Shown: positions 52,797 to 61,862, counted from the stretch's first letter. The stretch: DNA of 64,000 nt from Candidatus Gastranaerophilales bacterium (GCA_900769645.1 CAAGHI010000005.1:100492-164491); one strand, 5' to 3'. Numbers and translations are program-made. The notes: a model not told the origin generated them from the letters alone.

Positions 52797-55793
52797 ATGA
52801 TTACAAGAGTAGGTTTAAATTTAGATAAAAATTATAGTAGTTTTCAAAATCGAGTACACAATAATAAAACAACTCAGTTAATGAGCAATCCCGTTGTTCC
52901 TGAGTTTGAAAAGCCGCTTTCGGGGGGGGGGCAAGCATTTTACGTTCCTTTTACTGCGGCTAAAGCGAATATGAAATCAGGTTCAGGGTCTAAAAGTAAG
53001 TACAATGATTTGATGTACAGGTTGGACACACCTGCAAAACAGTATTTGAATGAGGTTGCACAAGAGGCTTTGGAGTCTGGTTATAGCAAAGTTACAACAC
53101 TTCATGTAATAAGACATGGTTTGCAAGAATTAGATGATTTCATTGATGCCGTAAATGCTGATGAAATTGATGTAAATGACCCTCTTAGACCTGCTGCCAC
53201 TTTTACTCTTGAGGGCTCAATTAGCGCTGGTGTAATCAAAGATGATGAGATGAGAAAACAGTTACAGCCTGCGATTAAGGAGCAGATTAAAAAGTTAGAT
53301 GAAACACTAGAACAGTTAAAACCTCAAAGAAAACCACAAAAAATGAATTCTCAATTGATGTCAGATGATTTGATTGATTCGTTGGTTTTGAATGTTGACA
53401 AAGATGGTTCTACAATTGAAATTGATGATTTGTTTAATTCTGCATTAGCGGCAACAGATACAGGAACTTCAAAGTTTGTTAATGCAATGAATTACGATTT
53501 AGATAAAGCTGTAATGTGGAAAGAAGTTGCACCAGAGGACAGAATGCCGTTTAGTGCATATAAAGAACGTGCAGCAAATGTTTTGAAAAATTTGGAATTA
53601 GGTAACAATATCATTGTAACTTATGATTCTAAAAAAGAAGATCCACAAAACTTTATTGATACTGTAAAAGCTCTTCATGACAAAGAATATGGTGACAAGT
53701 CTGAATTTGTACAATTAAATGGCGCAACAAGTCAGGATTACTTTGCATACTTAGTTACTAATTTAGGCAAGGATAAATCTAAGGATTATGTAGTTGTTCT
53801 TGATCCAAGTATATTGATGACAACTGTTAATGAAGATGGAAATGCAGTTATGGCGTTGTATCCTGAAACCCAAAAGGTTTTGAAAAAACAACCTAAGAAT
53901 GTTAAATACATGTTCCATGATACGAAAAATTCTTATTACGCATTGAATTCGGCAGAAGTTTTCCAAAGCTTGTTTAAAACTTTTGATGAAGCGCCAATAC
54001 CAACTTTGAATGTCGAACAAAAAATTCAAGCATTTAAAGAAAATCCAAATTTGATGAAAGATATTACGCAAAATACTTTCACTAAGGGGGCTGTTGATAA
54101 GGTATTGGAAGCTTCTATTCCAATGGACGGTGTTTTCCCAGACAAGACTGTTAATCTGATGCAAAAGATTTCAAGATATTACATTGATAAAAAAGAGGTT
54201 AATGACAAAGATGTTGCAAGATATTTGTCAGAAGCTAAGAGTATGCTAAAAAAATCTGGTGATGAAGCAGCATTTGAAGTCGTTTTTGATACAAATAAGC
54301 GTTTGAAAGATATTACAGGTAAAGAGGCTACATGTAAAGAAGCTGCAGCGCTTGTAAAACAAATCAAGTCAAATCAAATGGGAACTAAAGGTGTTGTTAT
54401 TTATTCTCAAGACGGTTCTCCAGGAAGTGGTCGTCGTTTTACAGCAAAAGCTATTGCAGGAGAGGCAAAAATCCCTTATATGGAAATCAATACAATGGAC
54501 TTTGGTACAAAAGACGTTGATATTTTAGGTGGTGGAGCTTTGTCGCCTGAGGCCTCTATGAAAAAATTGTTCTCAATTGTTCGCTCACAGGCTGAAAGTG
54601 CTCCGAACAAGTCTGCGGTATTGTTTATTGAGAACTTTGAATATTTCTCAGTAGGCGAAATGATTTCTATGTATCACCAAAAAGCGATGGCACAGTTGCT
54701 TAGAGAAATGGATAAGGCAAACAAAGACGGCTTAAATATTCTCGTTGTTGGGTCTGTTGCAGATCCTCGCTTGATTGGTGAAGCTACAATGAAGTCTTTC
54801 AAATTTGTAGATAGTATTGAGGTTTCATCTCCAGCTTATAATAAAGATGAACGAGCTGATATTATTGCGCAAACTTTGAAGAAAAATGGATTTAGACTAG
54901 GTGGAACGCCGGAAGAAAAACAAAATACAATTAAGTTTGTGTCTGATATTTCGCAAGGTTTCCCATTTATTCAACTTAAGAACTTCGTAAATAAGGCGCA
55001 ATCAGTTGCGGTTGAAAGAGGACATAAACAGATTGCAAAAGGAGATTTTACAGAAGCATATCTCCAACTAACAACAGGTCGTCCAAACACAGGCAGAATT
55101 GAGCCGCATGAGAAAAATGTGGTTACATCTCACGAATGTGGGCATGCTACAAACCTTGAAGTAATGAATAATATAGCAAAAACTCTTGGAAAACCTTGGC
55201 ATATACCGGATAAAGTAAACTTTATTACACTTGATCCAAGAGGATACTATGGCGGTGCGGTTTACCATGGAAGTGATAGAAATGCAGAATACTCGTTCGA
55301 AAAATTCTTTTCAGATTTGGTTTGCTCGTATGGTGGAAATTCGGCAGAACATCGTTTCTATGGAATGAATGGTTCATTAGGTATTAGCTGTGATATGCAG
55401 TCTGCACGAAATGTGGCTGAATATATGGTTAAAGTTGCCGGCATGGGAGCTAAAACAGGCAAAATGGCAATTGATGACGGTGAAATTTTGTCTGACAAAT
55501 TGCAACAAATGGTTGAAGATGATGAACGTGTAATCCTTAACAATGCAAGCATTGTATCTGATTTGATTACGGAAGAATACTCTGAATTCAATAAATGGTT
55601 TACTGAAAAATATGCTCCACTTGTTGGAACAGGGGACTGTTTGGTTGATGGCGATCAATTCAGAAAAGCATTAAAAGAATGGCGCTCTTCTCAGTCACCG
55701 GAAGTTCAAAAAGAATTGGCACTTTGTGATGATACGATTTTGAAGGTTATTGAAGCAACTAAAAAAGGTATAGCAGTTAGAAAAGAGAAGTAA
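52797..55793 (+). CDS. Divergent FtsH-like AAA/HExxH protein with degenerate ATPase and poly-G tract
   Basis: The protein has 998 residues from the ATG at 52,797 (GAGG upstream). The AAA part has GSPGSGRRFTAKAI (about 540-553), where the P-loop Lys-Thr is replaced by Arg-Arg, and AVLFIENFEYF (about 607-617), where the Walker B Asp-Glu is Glu-Asn, so ATP hydrolysis is doubtful. The protease site is kept: SHECGHATN with H779-E-C-G-H783, DPRGYYGGAV, GGNSAEHRFYG and a likely third ligand D866. No membrane helix is seen, unlike FtsH. A G10 tract (52,922-52,931) lies in frame near codon 43, just before VPFTAAKAN. Confidence 0.65.
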   Translation: MITRVGLNLDKNYSSFQNRVHNNKTTQLMSNPVVPEFEKPLSGGGQAFYVPFTAAKANMKSGSGSKSKYNDLMYRLDTPAKQYLNEVAQEALESGYSKVTTLHVIRHGLQELDDFIDAVNADEIDVNDPLRPAATFTLEGSISAGVIKDDEMRKQLQPAIKEQIKKLDETLEQLKPQRKPQKMNSQLMSDDLIDSLVLNVDKDGSTIEIDDLFNSALAATDTGTSKFVNAMNYDLDKAVMWKEVAPEDRMPFSAYKERAANVLKNLELGNNIIVTYDSKKEDPQNFIDTVKALHDKEYGDKSEFVQLNGATSQDYFAYLVTNLGKDKSKDYVVVLDPSILMTTVNEDGNAVMALYPETQKVLKKQPKNVKYMFHDTKNSYYALNSAEVFQSLFKTFDEAPIPTLNVEQKIQAFKENPNLMKDITQNTFTKGAVDKVLEASIPMDGVFPDKTVNLMQKISRYYIDKKEVNDKDVARYLSEAKSMLKKSGDEAAFEVVFDTNKRLKDITGKEATCKEAAALVKQIKSNQMGTKGVVIYSQDGSPGSGRRFTAKAIAGEAKIPYMEINTMDFGTKDVDILGGGALSPEASMKKLFSIVRSQAESAPNKSAVLFIENFEYFSVGEMISMYHQKAMAQLLREMDKANKDGLNILVVGSVADPRLIGEATMKSFKFVDSIEVSSPAYNKDERADIIAQTLKKNGFRLGGTPEEKQNTIKFVSDISQGFPFIQLKNFVNKAQSVAVERGHKQIAKGDFTEAYLQLTTGRPNTGRIEPHEKNVVTSHECGHATNLEVMNNIAKTLGKPWHIPDKVNFITLDPRGYYGGAVYHGSDRNAEYSFEKFFSDLVCSYGGNSAEHRFYGMNGSLGISCDMQSARNVAEYMVKVAGMGAKTGKMAIDDGEILSDKLQQMVEDDERVILNNASIVSDLITEEYSEFNKWFTEKYAPLVGTGDCLVDGDQFRKALKEWRSSQSPEVQKELALCDDTILKVIEATKKGIAVRKEK
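52922..52931 (+). repeat. Poly-G tract (10 G), in frame
   Basis: TC-G10-CAA encodes Gly-Gly-Gly after LS. At ten Gs the frame is open; a change of one or two would close it. Confidence 0.85.
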
Positions 55794-55824
55794 TTCTGAA
55801 AGTTTGTATGTCAGCCAGCATTAG

Positions 55825-55873
55825 AGCTATTTAGATGCAAAGAGGCATAGATGCTAAGCCTGTTACAGAAATA
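55825..55873. repeat. Octamer repeat, intergenic copy
   Basis: GATGCAAA, GAGGCATA, GATGCTAA and then CTGTTACAGAAAT match the end of the repeat block at 36,347-36,399. Confidence 0.55.
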
Positions 55874-55913
55874 TATTTTGTTAATAGTTGCAATGAACAT
55901 GAAACTATTGTAG

Positions 55914-55933
55914 GTTGGGTTTACTAACCCAAC
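55914..55933. repeat. GTTGGGTT hairpin
   Basis: This is a perfect eight-bp stem (GTTGGGTT/AACCCAAC) with loop TACT between convergent genes. No T-run is present. Confidence 0.5.
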
Positions 55934-55989
55934 AACGAAACTAATTGCTCGTCAATAACTGTAATCTCTGCCGAAGAGAGTTCCTCTTC

Positions 55990-56301
55990 TTATTTTCTCG
56001 TATTTTGACTAATCCAATCAAGATACTCTTTGTTGCCATTTGTTATGTCAAATGAAATAATTTCCGGCACTTTATAAGGGTGTAATTCCAAAATTCGATT
56101 TTTTACCTGGGCAAATAACTCGTTTTTGGTTTTGATAAGCATTAAAAATTCTGTATCATTTTCGATTTTTCCCTGCCATTTATAAATCGATTGAATTTTA
56201 GGAATTATATTCACGCAAGCGCAAAGCTCTTCTGTGACAAGAGTTCGGGCTATAAGTTCTGCATTTTCATGTGAATTTGTGTTGCAAAGAATAATAATCA
56301 T
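55990..56301 (-). CDS. cutA: Divalent-ion tolerance protein CutA
   Basis: The 103-residue CutA1 has IILCNTNSHENAELIARTLV, CACVNIIPKIQSIYKWQGKI and HPYKVPEIISFDI. It forms a PII-like trimer; the role in metal tolerance is debated. It overlaps the glycosyltransferase gene by four bases. Confidence 0.93.
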   Translation of the reverse strand: MIIILCNTNSHENAELIARTLVTEELCACVNIIPKIQSIYKWQGKIENDTEFLMLIKTKNELFAQVKNRILELHPYKVPEIISFDITNGNKEYLDWISQNTRK

Positions 56302-58160
56302 TTTTTTACCTTTGTAAATTTTAATCCTAAAATAGTGATAACTTTCGTTTTGACTTCATTTTCATTTTCTTGAGGGAGATTTCTTATCGAAAAGATTGTT
56401 CTTAAAACTCTTCTGATTGTGCAAATAATGCTATATTTCCAACTTCTAACAGTAGTGATTTTGTATCCATCAATTTCAACAATTCTTGATAGCAAGCGTT
56501 CTAATGTGTGAGCAGTTGTTGTTCTACCACTTGTTTGTTGAATGTGGTTAAAATCTTCTGATTTAAAATTCATATCTTTTATTCTTTGGAAACATTTTGC
56601 ACGAACTAAAAACATTGTTCCTGCGATAAATTGCCCTTTAGAAACAGGTATTCCGTGGGTTTGACACATCTTTTCGAACAAAACACCATCGTCTTTTTCG
56701 TAATTGCCCATAGTGGCTAATGTGACTCTTGAACCAATTAATCCGACTGATTGATCCGCTTGCATTAAGTGTATATTTTTTTGAAATTGTTGTCGAGAAC
56801 CCAAGAGTGCATCAATAAGGTAATTACGCCAATCATAACCTTTTCCATAAAAATCTTTATACTTTCGGAATTTTTTTGTATGAATTTTTAAAATATCATC
56901 GTAATTCTCTAAATTAACGAGATTTAAAACCTGTAAAAATGGCCAAATATCAAATCCTTTGTCCTCTACCGGTATGATGTTTACATCAGGCTTAAAAGTT
57001 TTCAATTTTTGAATAATTTTTGCATCTTGTTTGTGCAAAGTTACAAACAAATCCCAGTCGCAAGAATTTATGTTTTTCAATTTTTTCAACATATAATTCA
57101 ATTGATTGAAGTAATACAGGTGTAAATGTACAAGTACTTTCGGTTTATGAGTCCAGATCGGTTTTGATTTTAATTTGATTTGTAAGCCTAAGATGGTTAA
57201 AATCTTGTCTTTGTAGCCATCGTGCTCAAAATTTTTGATGGAGAAGATTTTTTCTTTTCTACCATAATATATCATTTTATTATTAATCAATGCATCAATT
57301 AGTTCATTAAGGTCTTTGTAATTAATCTCAGAGGCATAATCTTTGGCTGTTTTGATTATGGTATCTTTTGAAGGCTCATCAGAATATTTGTAAGCTAAAA
57401 TTACATAAGTTCTAAATAATTTATTTATCAGATTTGGATATTTATCTAAAAGTTTGCGTTCTTTAAGTCTGTCATATAAATAATGCCAAGCGTATAGGTG
57501 ATGAATTGACTTTGGAGAACAGTTTTTCATTATGGAGTTAGGTTGTTGTCTGTAAAAATAATAGCCTTTCCCGCCAACAAATTTTACAGTATTTATTGAA
57601 TGCAAATACTCAAACATAAATGGGAAATCTTCAAAATACAAACCATCAGGAAATTTAATATTATTTTCTTTAATAATTGAAGCTTTAAAAATTTTATTCC
57701 AAATATGAACATTTGTTTGGCTAATAATTTTTTCTGTTATCGGAAGTTCGCCCTCAAATTTGCATTGAATATAATTTTGTAGGGCTTGGTACTTTTCAGA
57801 CATTGGGAAAATACAAGCATTAAAATAGATAAGTTCTGCCGGCAAAAATTTTTGCAAATCTGCATACAAATCAGTGCTAACATAGTCGTCACTGTCAATA
57901 AAAGAAATATATTCCCCTGTTGCAACTGCAAGCCCTGCATTTCGAGCGCAAGACATTCCTTGATTTTCTTGGTTAATAATTTTGATACGGTTATCTTTTT
58001 GCGCAAATTCTTCCAAAATCTTTGGTGAATTGTCGGTTGAACCGTCATTAATGCAGATTATTTCAATATCTTTGAATGTCTGATTAACAACGCTTGTAAG
58101 GCATTCTGCCAAGTATTTTTCGACATTATAAACCGGAATTATCACAGAGATTTTTGGCAT
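56298..58160 (-). CDS. Glycosyltransferase family 2 with RgpF-like C-terminal domain
   Basis: In this 620-residue protein, residues 1-250 form a GT-A domain: VIPVYNVEKYLAECLTSVVN, INDGSTDNSP and SFIDSDDYVS (DxD). The C-terminal half (from about 330) has VLVHLHLYYFNQLNYM, VEDKGFDIWPFLQVL and ILKIHTKKF, matching rhamnan-synthesis RgpF. It may add sugars to a surface polymer. The ATG lies immediately after the upstream GT2 stop. Confidence 0.88.
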   Translation of the reverse strand: MPKISVIIPVYNVEKYLAECLTSVVNQTFKDIEIICINDGSTDNSPKILEEFAQKDNRIKIINQENQGMSCARNAGLAVATGEYISFIDSDDYVSTDLYADLQKFLPAELIYFNACIFPMSEKYQALQNYIQCKFEGELPITEKIISQTNVHIWNKIFKASIIKENNIKFPDGLYFEDFPFMFEYLHSINTVKFVGGKGYYFYRQQPNSIMKNCSPKSIHHLYAWHYLYDRLKERKLLDKYPNLINKLFRTYVILAYKYSDEPSKDTIIKTAKDYASEINYKDLNELIDALINNKMIYYGRKEKIFSIKNFEHDGYKDKILTILGLQIKLKSKPIWTHKPKVLVHLHLYYFNQLNYMLKKLKNINSCDWDLFVTLHKQDAKIIQKLKTFKPDVNIIPVEDKGFDIWPFLQVLNLVNLENYDDILKIHTKKFRKYKDFYGKGYDWRNYLIDALLGSRQQFQKNIHLMQADQSVGLIGSRVTLATMGNYEKDDGVLFEKMCQTHGIPVSKGQFIAGTMFLVRAKCFQRIKDMNFKSEDFNHIQQTSGRTTTAHTLERLLSRIVEIDGYKITTVRSWKYSIICTIRRVLRTIFSIRNLPQENENEVKTKVITILGLKFTKVKK

Positions 58161-59228
58161 TTAGATAACCTCTTTTCCAAATAATGTCACATTTAATCTT
58201 CCGTTTCGGAAATGAACGGATAAGACATTTTTACGGATTTGATTAAATTTTCTTCTGAATTCAAGATTTTTTAAGACTTTTAAATATTTTTTCTGGTCGT
58301 TGATTAGTGTCAGGAATTCATTTTTGTGGATTTTTTTGAAAAATTCATTTGTCAAAGTTCCATTTTCGTATTCCGTTTTGAAGTGTTTTGCAAAAACTTC
58401 AACGAATTCAGGCTTAAAGCTGTCGTCAATTCTCAGGGCTGAGCTTACGTAAGCTGTATATCTGATAATTTCTTCTTGAACTTTGAATTCTTTTTTCAAA
58501 TCAGGGTGTTCGTCTAAAAATCTGTCGATTTCAGCATATTCGTCGCAAACGCAATAGACTTTTGTTTTGCTTTTGACACTGGAATTCATATTGTCTTGTC
58601 TGTAATACAAGTATGCTTTGTCGGTTAGAATTACACGTTCGGCTGTTGCAAAGACTTTGAATGTAAAGCCTAAATCTTGATAACTTGCCCCAGGAGTTTC
58701 CAAAAATCGAATGTTGTTTTGGTTTAAAAATTCTCTCTTGTAAATCGCACTCCAAACTGATGGATTAATTCTCAAAAGGCTCTTGTCTTGTTTTGCATTA
58801 GTTAGTTTGAAGGCTTTGGCAGATGAAATTCTGTTGTTTTTGCGAGCAAAGTTTTTTGTGGAATAGTAATTGTACCAGTCGCCTTTTACGATGTCGGCAT
58901 CGTGTTCTTTTGCCAATTTGTATAGGTCTTGAAACATGTTTTTGTCTGCAAAATCGTCAGACTCAATAATTCCGACATATTCGCCGGTTGCTGCGTTTAA
59001 GCCCATATTCATTGTGTTTCCGTAGCCTGAATTTGCTTTGTTTATAACAATTACTCGTTTGTCTTGTTTGGCAAAATCGTTTAAAATTTCAAGCGAACTG
59101 TCAGTAGAGCCGTCGTTCACACAAATCACTTCCAAGTCGTCAAGTGTTTGATTTAAGATGCTTTCGATGCATTCGCTCAAATATTTTTCAACATTATAAA
59201 CAGGTACAACTACACTGATCTTAGGCAT
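58161..59228 (-). CDS. Glycosyltransferase family 2
   Basis: In this 355-residue GT2, MPKISVVVPVYNVEKYLSEC, CVNDGSTDSSLEIL and GIIESDDFADKNMF supply nucleotide and metal sites. The ATG at 59,228 has GAGGAG eight bases upstream and overlaps the glf stop by eight bases. It forms a galactofuranose-type glycan unit with glf and the next GT. Confidence 0.9.
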   Translation of the reverse strand: MPKISVVVPVYNVEKYLSECIESILNQTLDDLEVICVNDGSTDSSLEILNDFAKQDKRVIVINKANSGYGNTMNMGLNAATGEYVGIIESDDFADKNMFQDLYKLAKEHDADIVKGDWYNYYSTKNFARKNNRISSAKAFKLTNAKQDKSLLRINPSVWSAIYKREFLNQNNIRFLETPGASYQDLGFTFKVFATAERVILTDKAYLYYRQDNMNSSVKSKTKVYCVCDEYAEIDRFLDEHPDLKKEFKVQEEIIRYTAYVSSALRIDDSFKPEFVEVFAKHFKTEYENGTLTNEFFKKIHKNEFLTLINDQKKYLKVLKNLEFRRKFNQIRKNVLSVHFRNGRLNVTLFGKEVI

Positions 59229-60330
59229 TGTAAATCTCCTCAAATAAGTCTATAGCTCTCTGGACAGCTTTGTCCATGTCGTAATATTTGTAATTTCCGA
59301 GGCGTCCCAAGAAATAAACATTTTCCGGAACCTCTGAGGCGTATTTTTTGTATAATTCTGTATTATCTTCGTTTACAATAGGGTAGTATGGTTCGTTTTC
59401 ACCACGTTTGTAGAACTCGGAATACTCTTTTGCGATAACAGTTTTTTCTGATTTGTCGTTTAAGTAATACTTGTATTCGTGAATTCTTGTGAAATCGTAG
59501 TTGCAAGGGTAATTTACAACTGCATTATCTTGGTAATATTCTCTGTCAAATGTTTCGAATTTGAAATTCACACTGCGGTATGGAAGTTCGCCATACTTGT
59601 AGTTGAAAAATTCATCAATTGAGCCGGTGTAGAATATTTTGTCAAATTTTGCGCTATTTTCAATTTCGGTGTATGGAGTGTTTAGTTTAATTTCAATATT
59701 CGGGTGGTCGAGAATTTTTTCAACCATTTTTGTGTAGCCGTTGAGAGGAAGCCCTTGATATTTATCTTGAAAATATCTGTCGTCTTTGCTTATGTAGACG
59801 GGAACTCGGGCGGTTACTGTGCTATCGATTTCATCTGGTTTTTTGCCCCATTGTTTTGCAGTGTAGTGCAAAAATACTTTTTCGTAGACATAATCTGCTA
59901 AGAATTTTAAATCTTTGTCGTCCTGTTTTTGAAATTCCAGAATTGGAACTTTGGTGTTATATTCAAATTTTTCAAGTAGTTTTTCTTCAAGTCGCTTTGC
60001 TAGAGTTTGCGGGAAAACATCATAAAGAGTATTGATGTTGAATGGAATAGTTGTTTCAATCCCGTCAATTAGTGCAACGACTTTGTGCATATATGTGTTG
60101 AAGCTTGTGAACTTGTTCAAAAATTCCCAAACTTTTTCGTTATTGGTGTGAAAAATATGTGAACCGTATTTGTGAATACAAATCCCGTTTTTGTCTACAT
60201 AGTCATAAATATTGCCTGCAATATGATCTTTTTTGTCAATGACAATGATTTTTTTGCCAATATCTGCGAGTAATCTTGCAATCACTGCTCCTGACAATCC
60301 GCAACCAACTACCAAATTTTTGTTTTCCAT
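59221..60330 (-). CDS. glf: UDP-galactopyranose mutase
   Basis: The protein has about 369 residues from the ATG at 60,330. The FAD-binding start is LVVGCGLSGAVIARLLAD. KYGSHIFHTNNEKVWEFL, YTAKQWGKKPDEID and EYKYYLNDKSEKTVI are typical. It converts UDP-Galp to UDP-Galf. The ribosome site AGAGGGTG lies inside the 3' arm of a 14-bp hairpin (60,336-60,376), so translation may be controlled. Two glycosyltransferases follow. Confidence 0.95.
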   Translation of the reverse strand: MENKNLVVGCGLSGAVIARLLADIGKKIIVIDKKDHIAGNIYDYVDKNGICIHKYGSHIFHTNNEKVWEFLNKFTSFNTYMHKVVALIDGIETTIPFNINTLYDVFPQTLAKRLEEKLLEKFEYNTKVPILEFQKQDDKDLKFLADYVYEKVFLHYTAKQWGKKPDEIDSTVTARVPVYISKDDRYFQDKYQGLPLNGYTKMVEKILDHPNIEIKLNTPYTEIENSAKFDKIFYTGSIDEFFNYKYGELPYRSVNFKFETFDREYYQDNAVVNYPCNYDFTRIHEYKYYLNDKSEKTVIAKEYSEFYKRGENEPYYPIVNEDNTELYKKYASEVPENVYFLGRLGNYKYYDMDKAVQRAIDLFEEIYNA

Positions 60331-60335
60331 ATAAT

Positions 60336-60376
60336 ACACCCTCTTTGTTCAATTTTAGTACAAACAAAGAGGGTGT
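60336..60376 (-). promoter_or_regulatory. Hairpin that covers the glf ribosome site
   Basis: A perfect 14-bp inverted repeat (ACACCCTCTTTGTT and complement, loop 13) lies just before the ATG. On the minus-strand mRNA the 3' arm contains the ribosome site. No T-run follows, so it looks like a translational switch and not a terminator. Confidence 0.6.
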
Positions 60377-60413
60377 TGAATTCTTTTTAAAGAATTATTA
60401 AGAATTCGCAAGT

Positions 60414-61031
60414 CTAATAATCCATCTTCCAGTTATTCTCTTGCAGTTTTGTTATACAGCCTGCCCCATTTGATGTTGTGACACAACTATTAGCAGCTCC
60501 ATGGAGAAGTGTGTCTGTTGATGGTATAAACCAAAAGAAAAACATATCTCGTCCTCCGATATTAGGTTCAGCCGGACCGTTGACATCTATCCATACTTGT
60601 ACCAAGAATAAGCTGTTCCCAGTATATGTTGGTTTCATACATATTGCTGAAGAGTCTGCAAGTATGTATGATTTTTTCGTACATTTAAATTCTTTAGATT
60701 CTTTACCATCAATAGATATATAATTTTCACTCGCAAAGCAGCCTGCAGTTTTAGCATCACAAGTCTTTACTACTCTAAAATTCTCTTTTATAAATGTATC
60801 AAAATCTTTTGATGTAGCAGCAGTTGTTCTGTTGAAGTGCTGTTTCCCTTCTGCTGTAACATATTGATCAATAGTGTTTTCAAAATCATTCAAGGATTTT
60901 CGAATTTTCACCGCCATTGCTTTGTTTTGGTAGTCGTTTACCAAATCCGGAACGGTCAAAGCTGCTATTACGCCGACAATCCCCATTGTGATTAATATTT
61001 CTGCTAGTGTAAAAGCTTTTAGTTTGAGCAT
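60414..61031 (-). CDS. Pseudopilin-like protein
   Basis: The 205-residue protein has KAFTLAEILITMGIVGVIAA at the N-terminus and a Cys-containing globular part ending LQENNWKMDY. It is downstream of a second pseudopilin gene, 12 bases away. GAAAGG lies before the ATG. Prepilin peptidase at the right edge probably processes it. Confidence 0.85.
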   Translation of the reverse strand: MLKLKAFTLAEILITMGIVGVIAALTVPDLVNDYQNKAMAVKIRKSLNDFENTIDQYVTAEGKQHFNRTTAATSKDFDTFIKENFRVVKTCDAKTAGCFASENYISIDGKESKEFKCTKKSYILADSSAICMKPTYTGNSLFLVQVWIDVNGPAEPNIGGRDMFFFWFIPSTDTLLHGAANSCVTTSNGAGCITKLQENNWKMDY

Positions 61032-61043
61032 TATAAAACCTTT

Positions 61044-61718
61044 CTAATATTTTACTTTCCATTTATCTGCAATAATGCGATTTAGACACCCTGCACCAAC
61101 TGTAGAAGTTGTACAATCTGTTGCGGCAGTATTGTCAACAATTCTAAAATTGTCAATTTGGAACATAAACATATCACGACCGCCGATGTTTGGTGGCTCA
61201 TTCCCGTTTACGTCCATATAAACTGTTGCCGGTGCTGCATCTTTTGCCTCTTGTGCCTCTGTTCCAGCAACGGGATCTGCTTCTTTCGCTTCTTGTGCGG
61301 CAGATGCAGGAATTATGCAAATAGAAGTATTATCTTTTAATTGTACGGATATTCCATCTTCACAAGTGAAATCGACATCTGTTGAAGGGCTGTTAATAGA
61401 GGCATATTTCGCTGCAAAACAAGGTTGAGCTGTTGCTCCACAGGTTTGTGACCTGTTATAGTAATTTGTGAAAAATTGTGAAACCCCATCAGTACTTGCA
61501 AGTAACGAGCCATAAAATTGCGTTCTATAGCCGCTAGCTTGTAACTCTTCTAAGTTGTTGTCTAAATCTCGATAAGCTTTTTGAAAACTCATCTGTAAAA
61601 CCTTATTCTGATGGTTTGTAATCAAAGTCGGCAATGTAATCGCAGCAACAGAGCCGACAATTGCCATTGCGACAATAAGCTCAGCAAGAGTAAATCCACA
61701 AAATAACTTCTTATTCAT
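61044..61718 (-). CDS. Pseudopilin-like protein with an Ala/Glu/Lys repeat loop
   Basis: The 224-residue protein has CGFTLAELIVAMAIVGSVAA at the N-terminus. The globular part ends CLNRIIADKWKVKY. A loop with AQEAKEADP and AQEAKDAAP is an imperfect duplication, likely surface exposed. A strong promoter lies 24 bases upstream. It forms a two-gene unit with the next pseudopilin. Confidence 0.85.
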   Translation of the reverse strand: MNKKLFCGFTLAELIVAMAIVGSVAAITLPTLITNHQNKVLQMSFQKAYRDLDNNLEELQASGYRTQFYGSLLASTDGVSQFFTNYYNRSQTCGATAQPCFAAKYASINSPSTDVDFTCEDGISVQLKDNTSICIIPASAAQEAKEADPVAGTEAQEAKDAAPATVYMDVNGNEPPNIGGRDMFMFQIDNFRIVDNTAATDCTTSTVGAGCLNRIIADKWKVKY

Positions 61719-61748
61719 ATAATCCCATCTCTTATATCTAACATCTCT

Positions 61749-61777
61749 ATTATAACGTGTTTTTTAGGGATTGTCAA
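61749..61777 (-). promoter_or_regulatory. Promoter of the pseudopilin pair
   Basis: On the minus strand TTGACA (61,777-61,772) and TATAAT (61,754-61,749) are 17 bases apart: full consensus. Confidence 0.85.
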
Positions 61778-61862
61778 TTGTTTGGTACGCAAATTCATAA
61801 TACGTAAACAACTGGAAATCTTTTTTTTACTTATATAATAAGTCGCAACTATTGTCTCTTTT

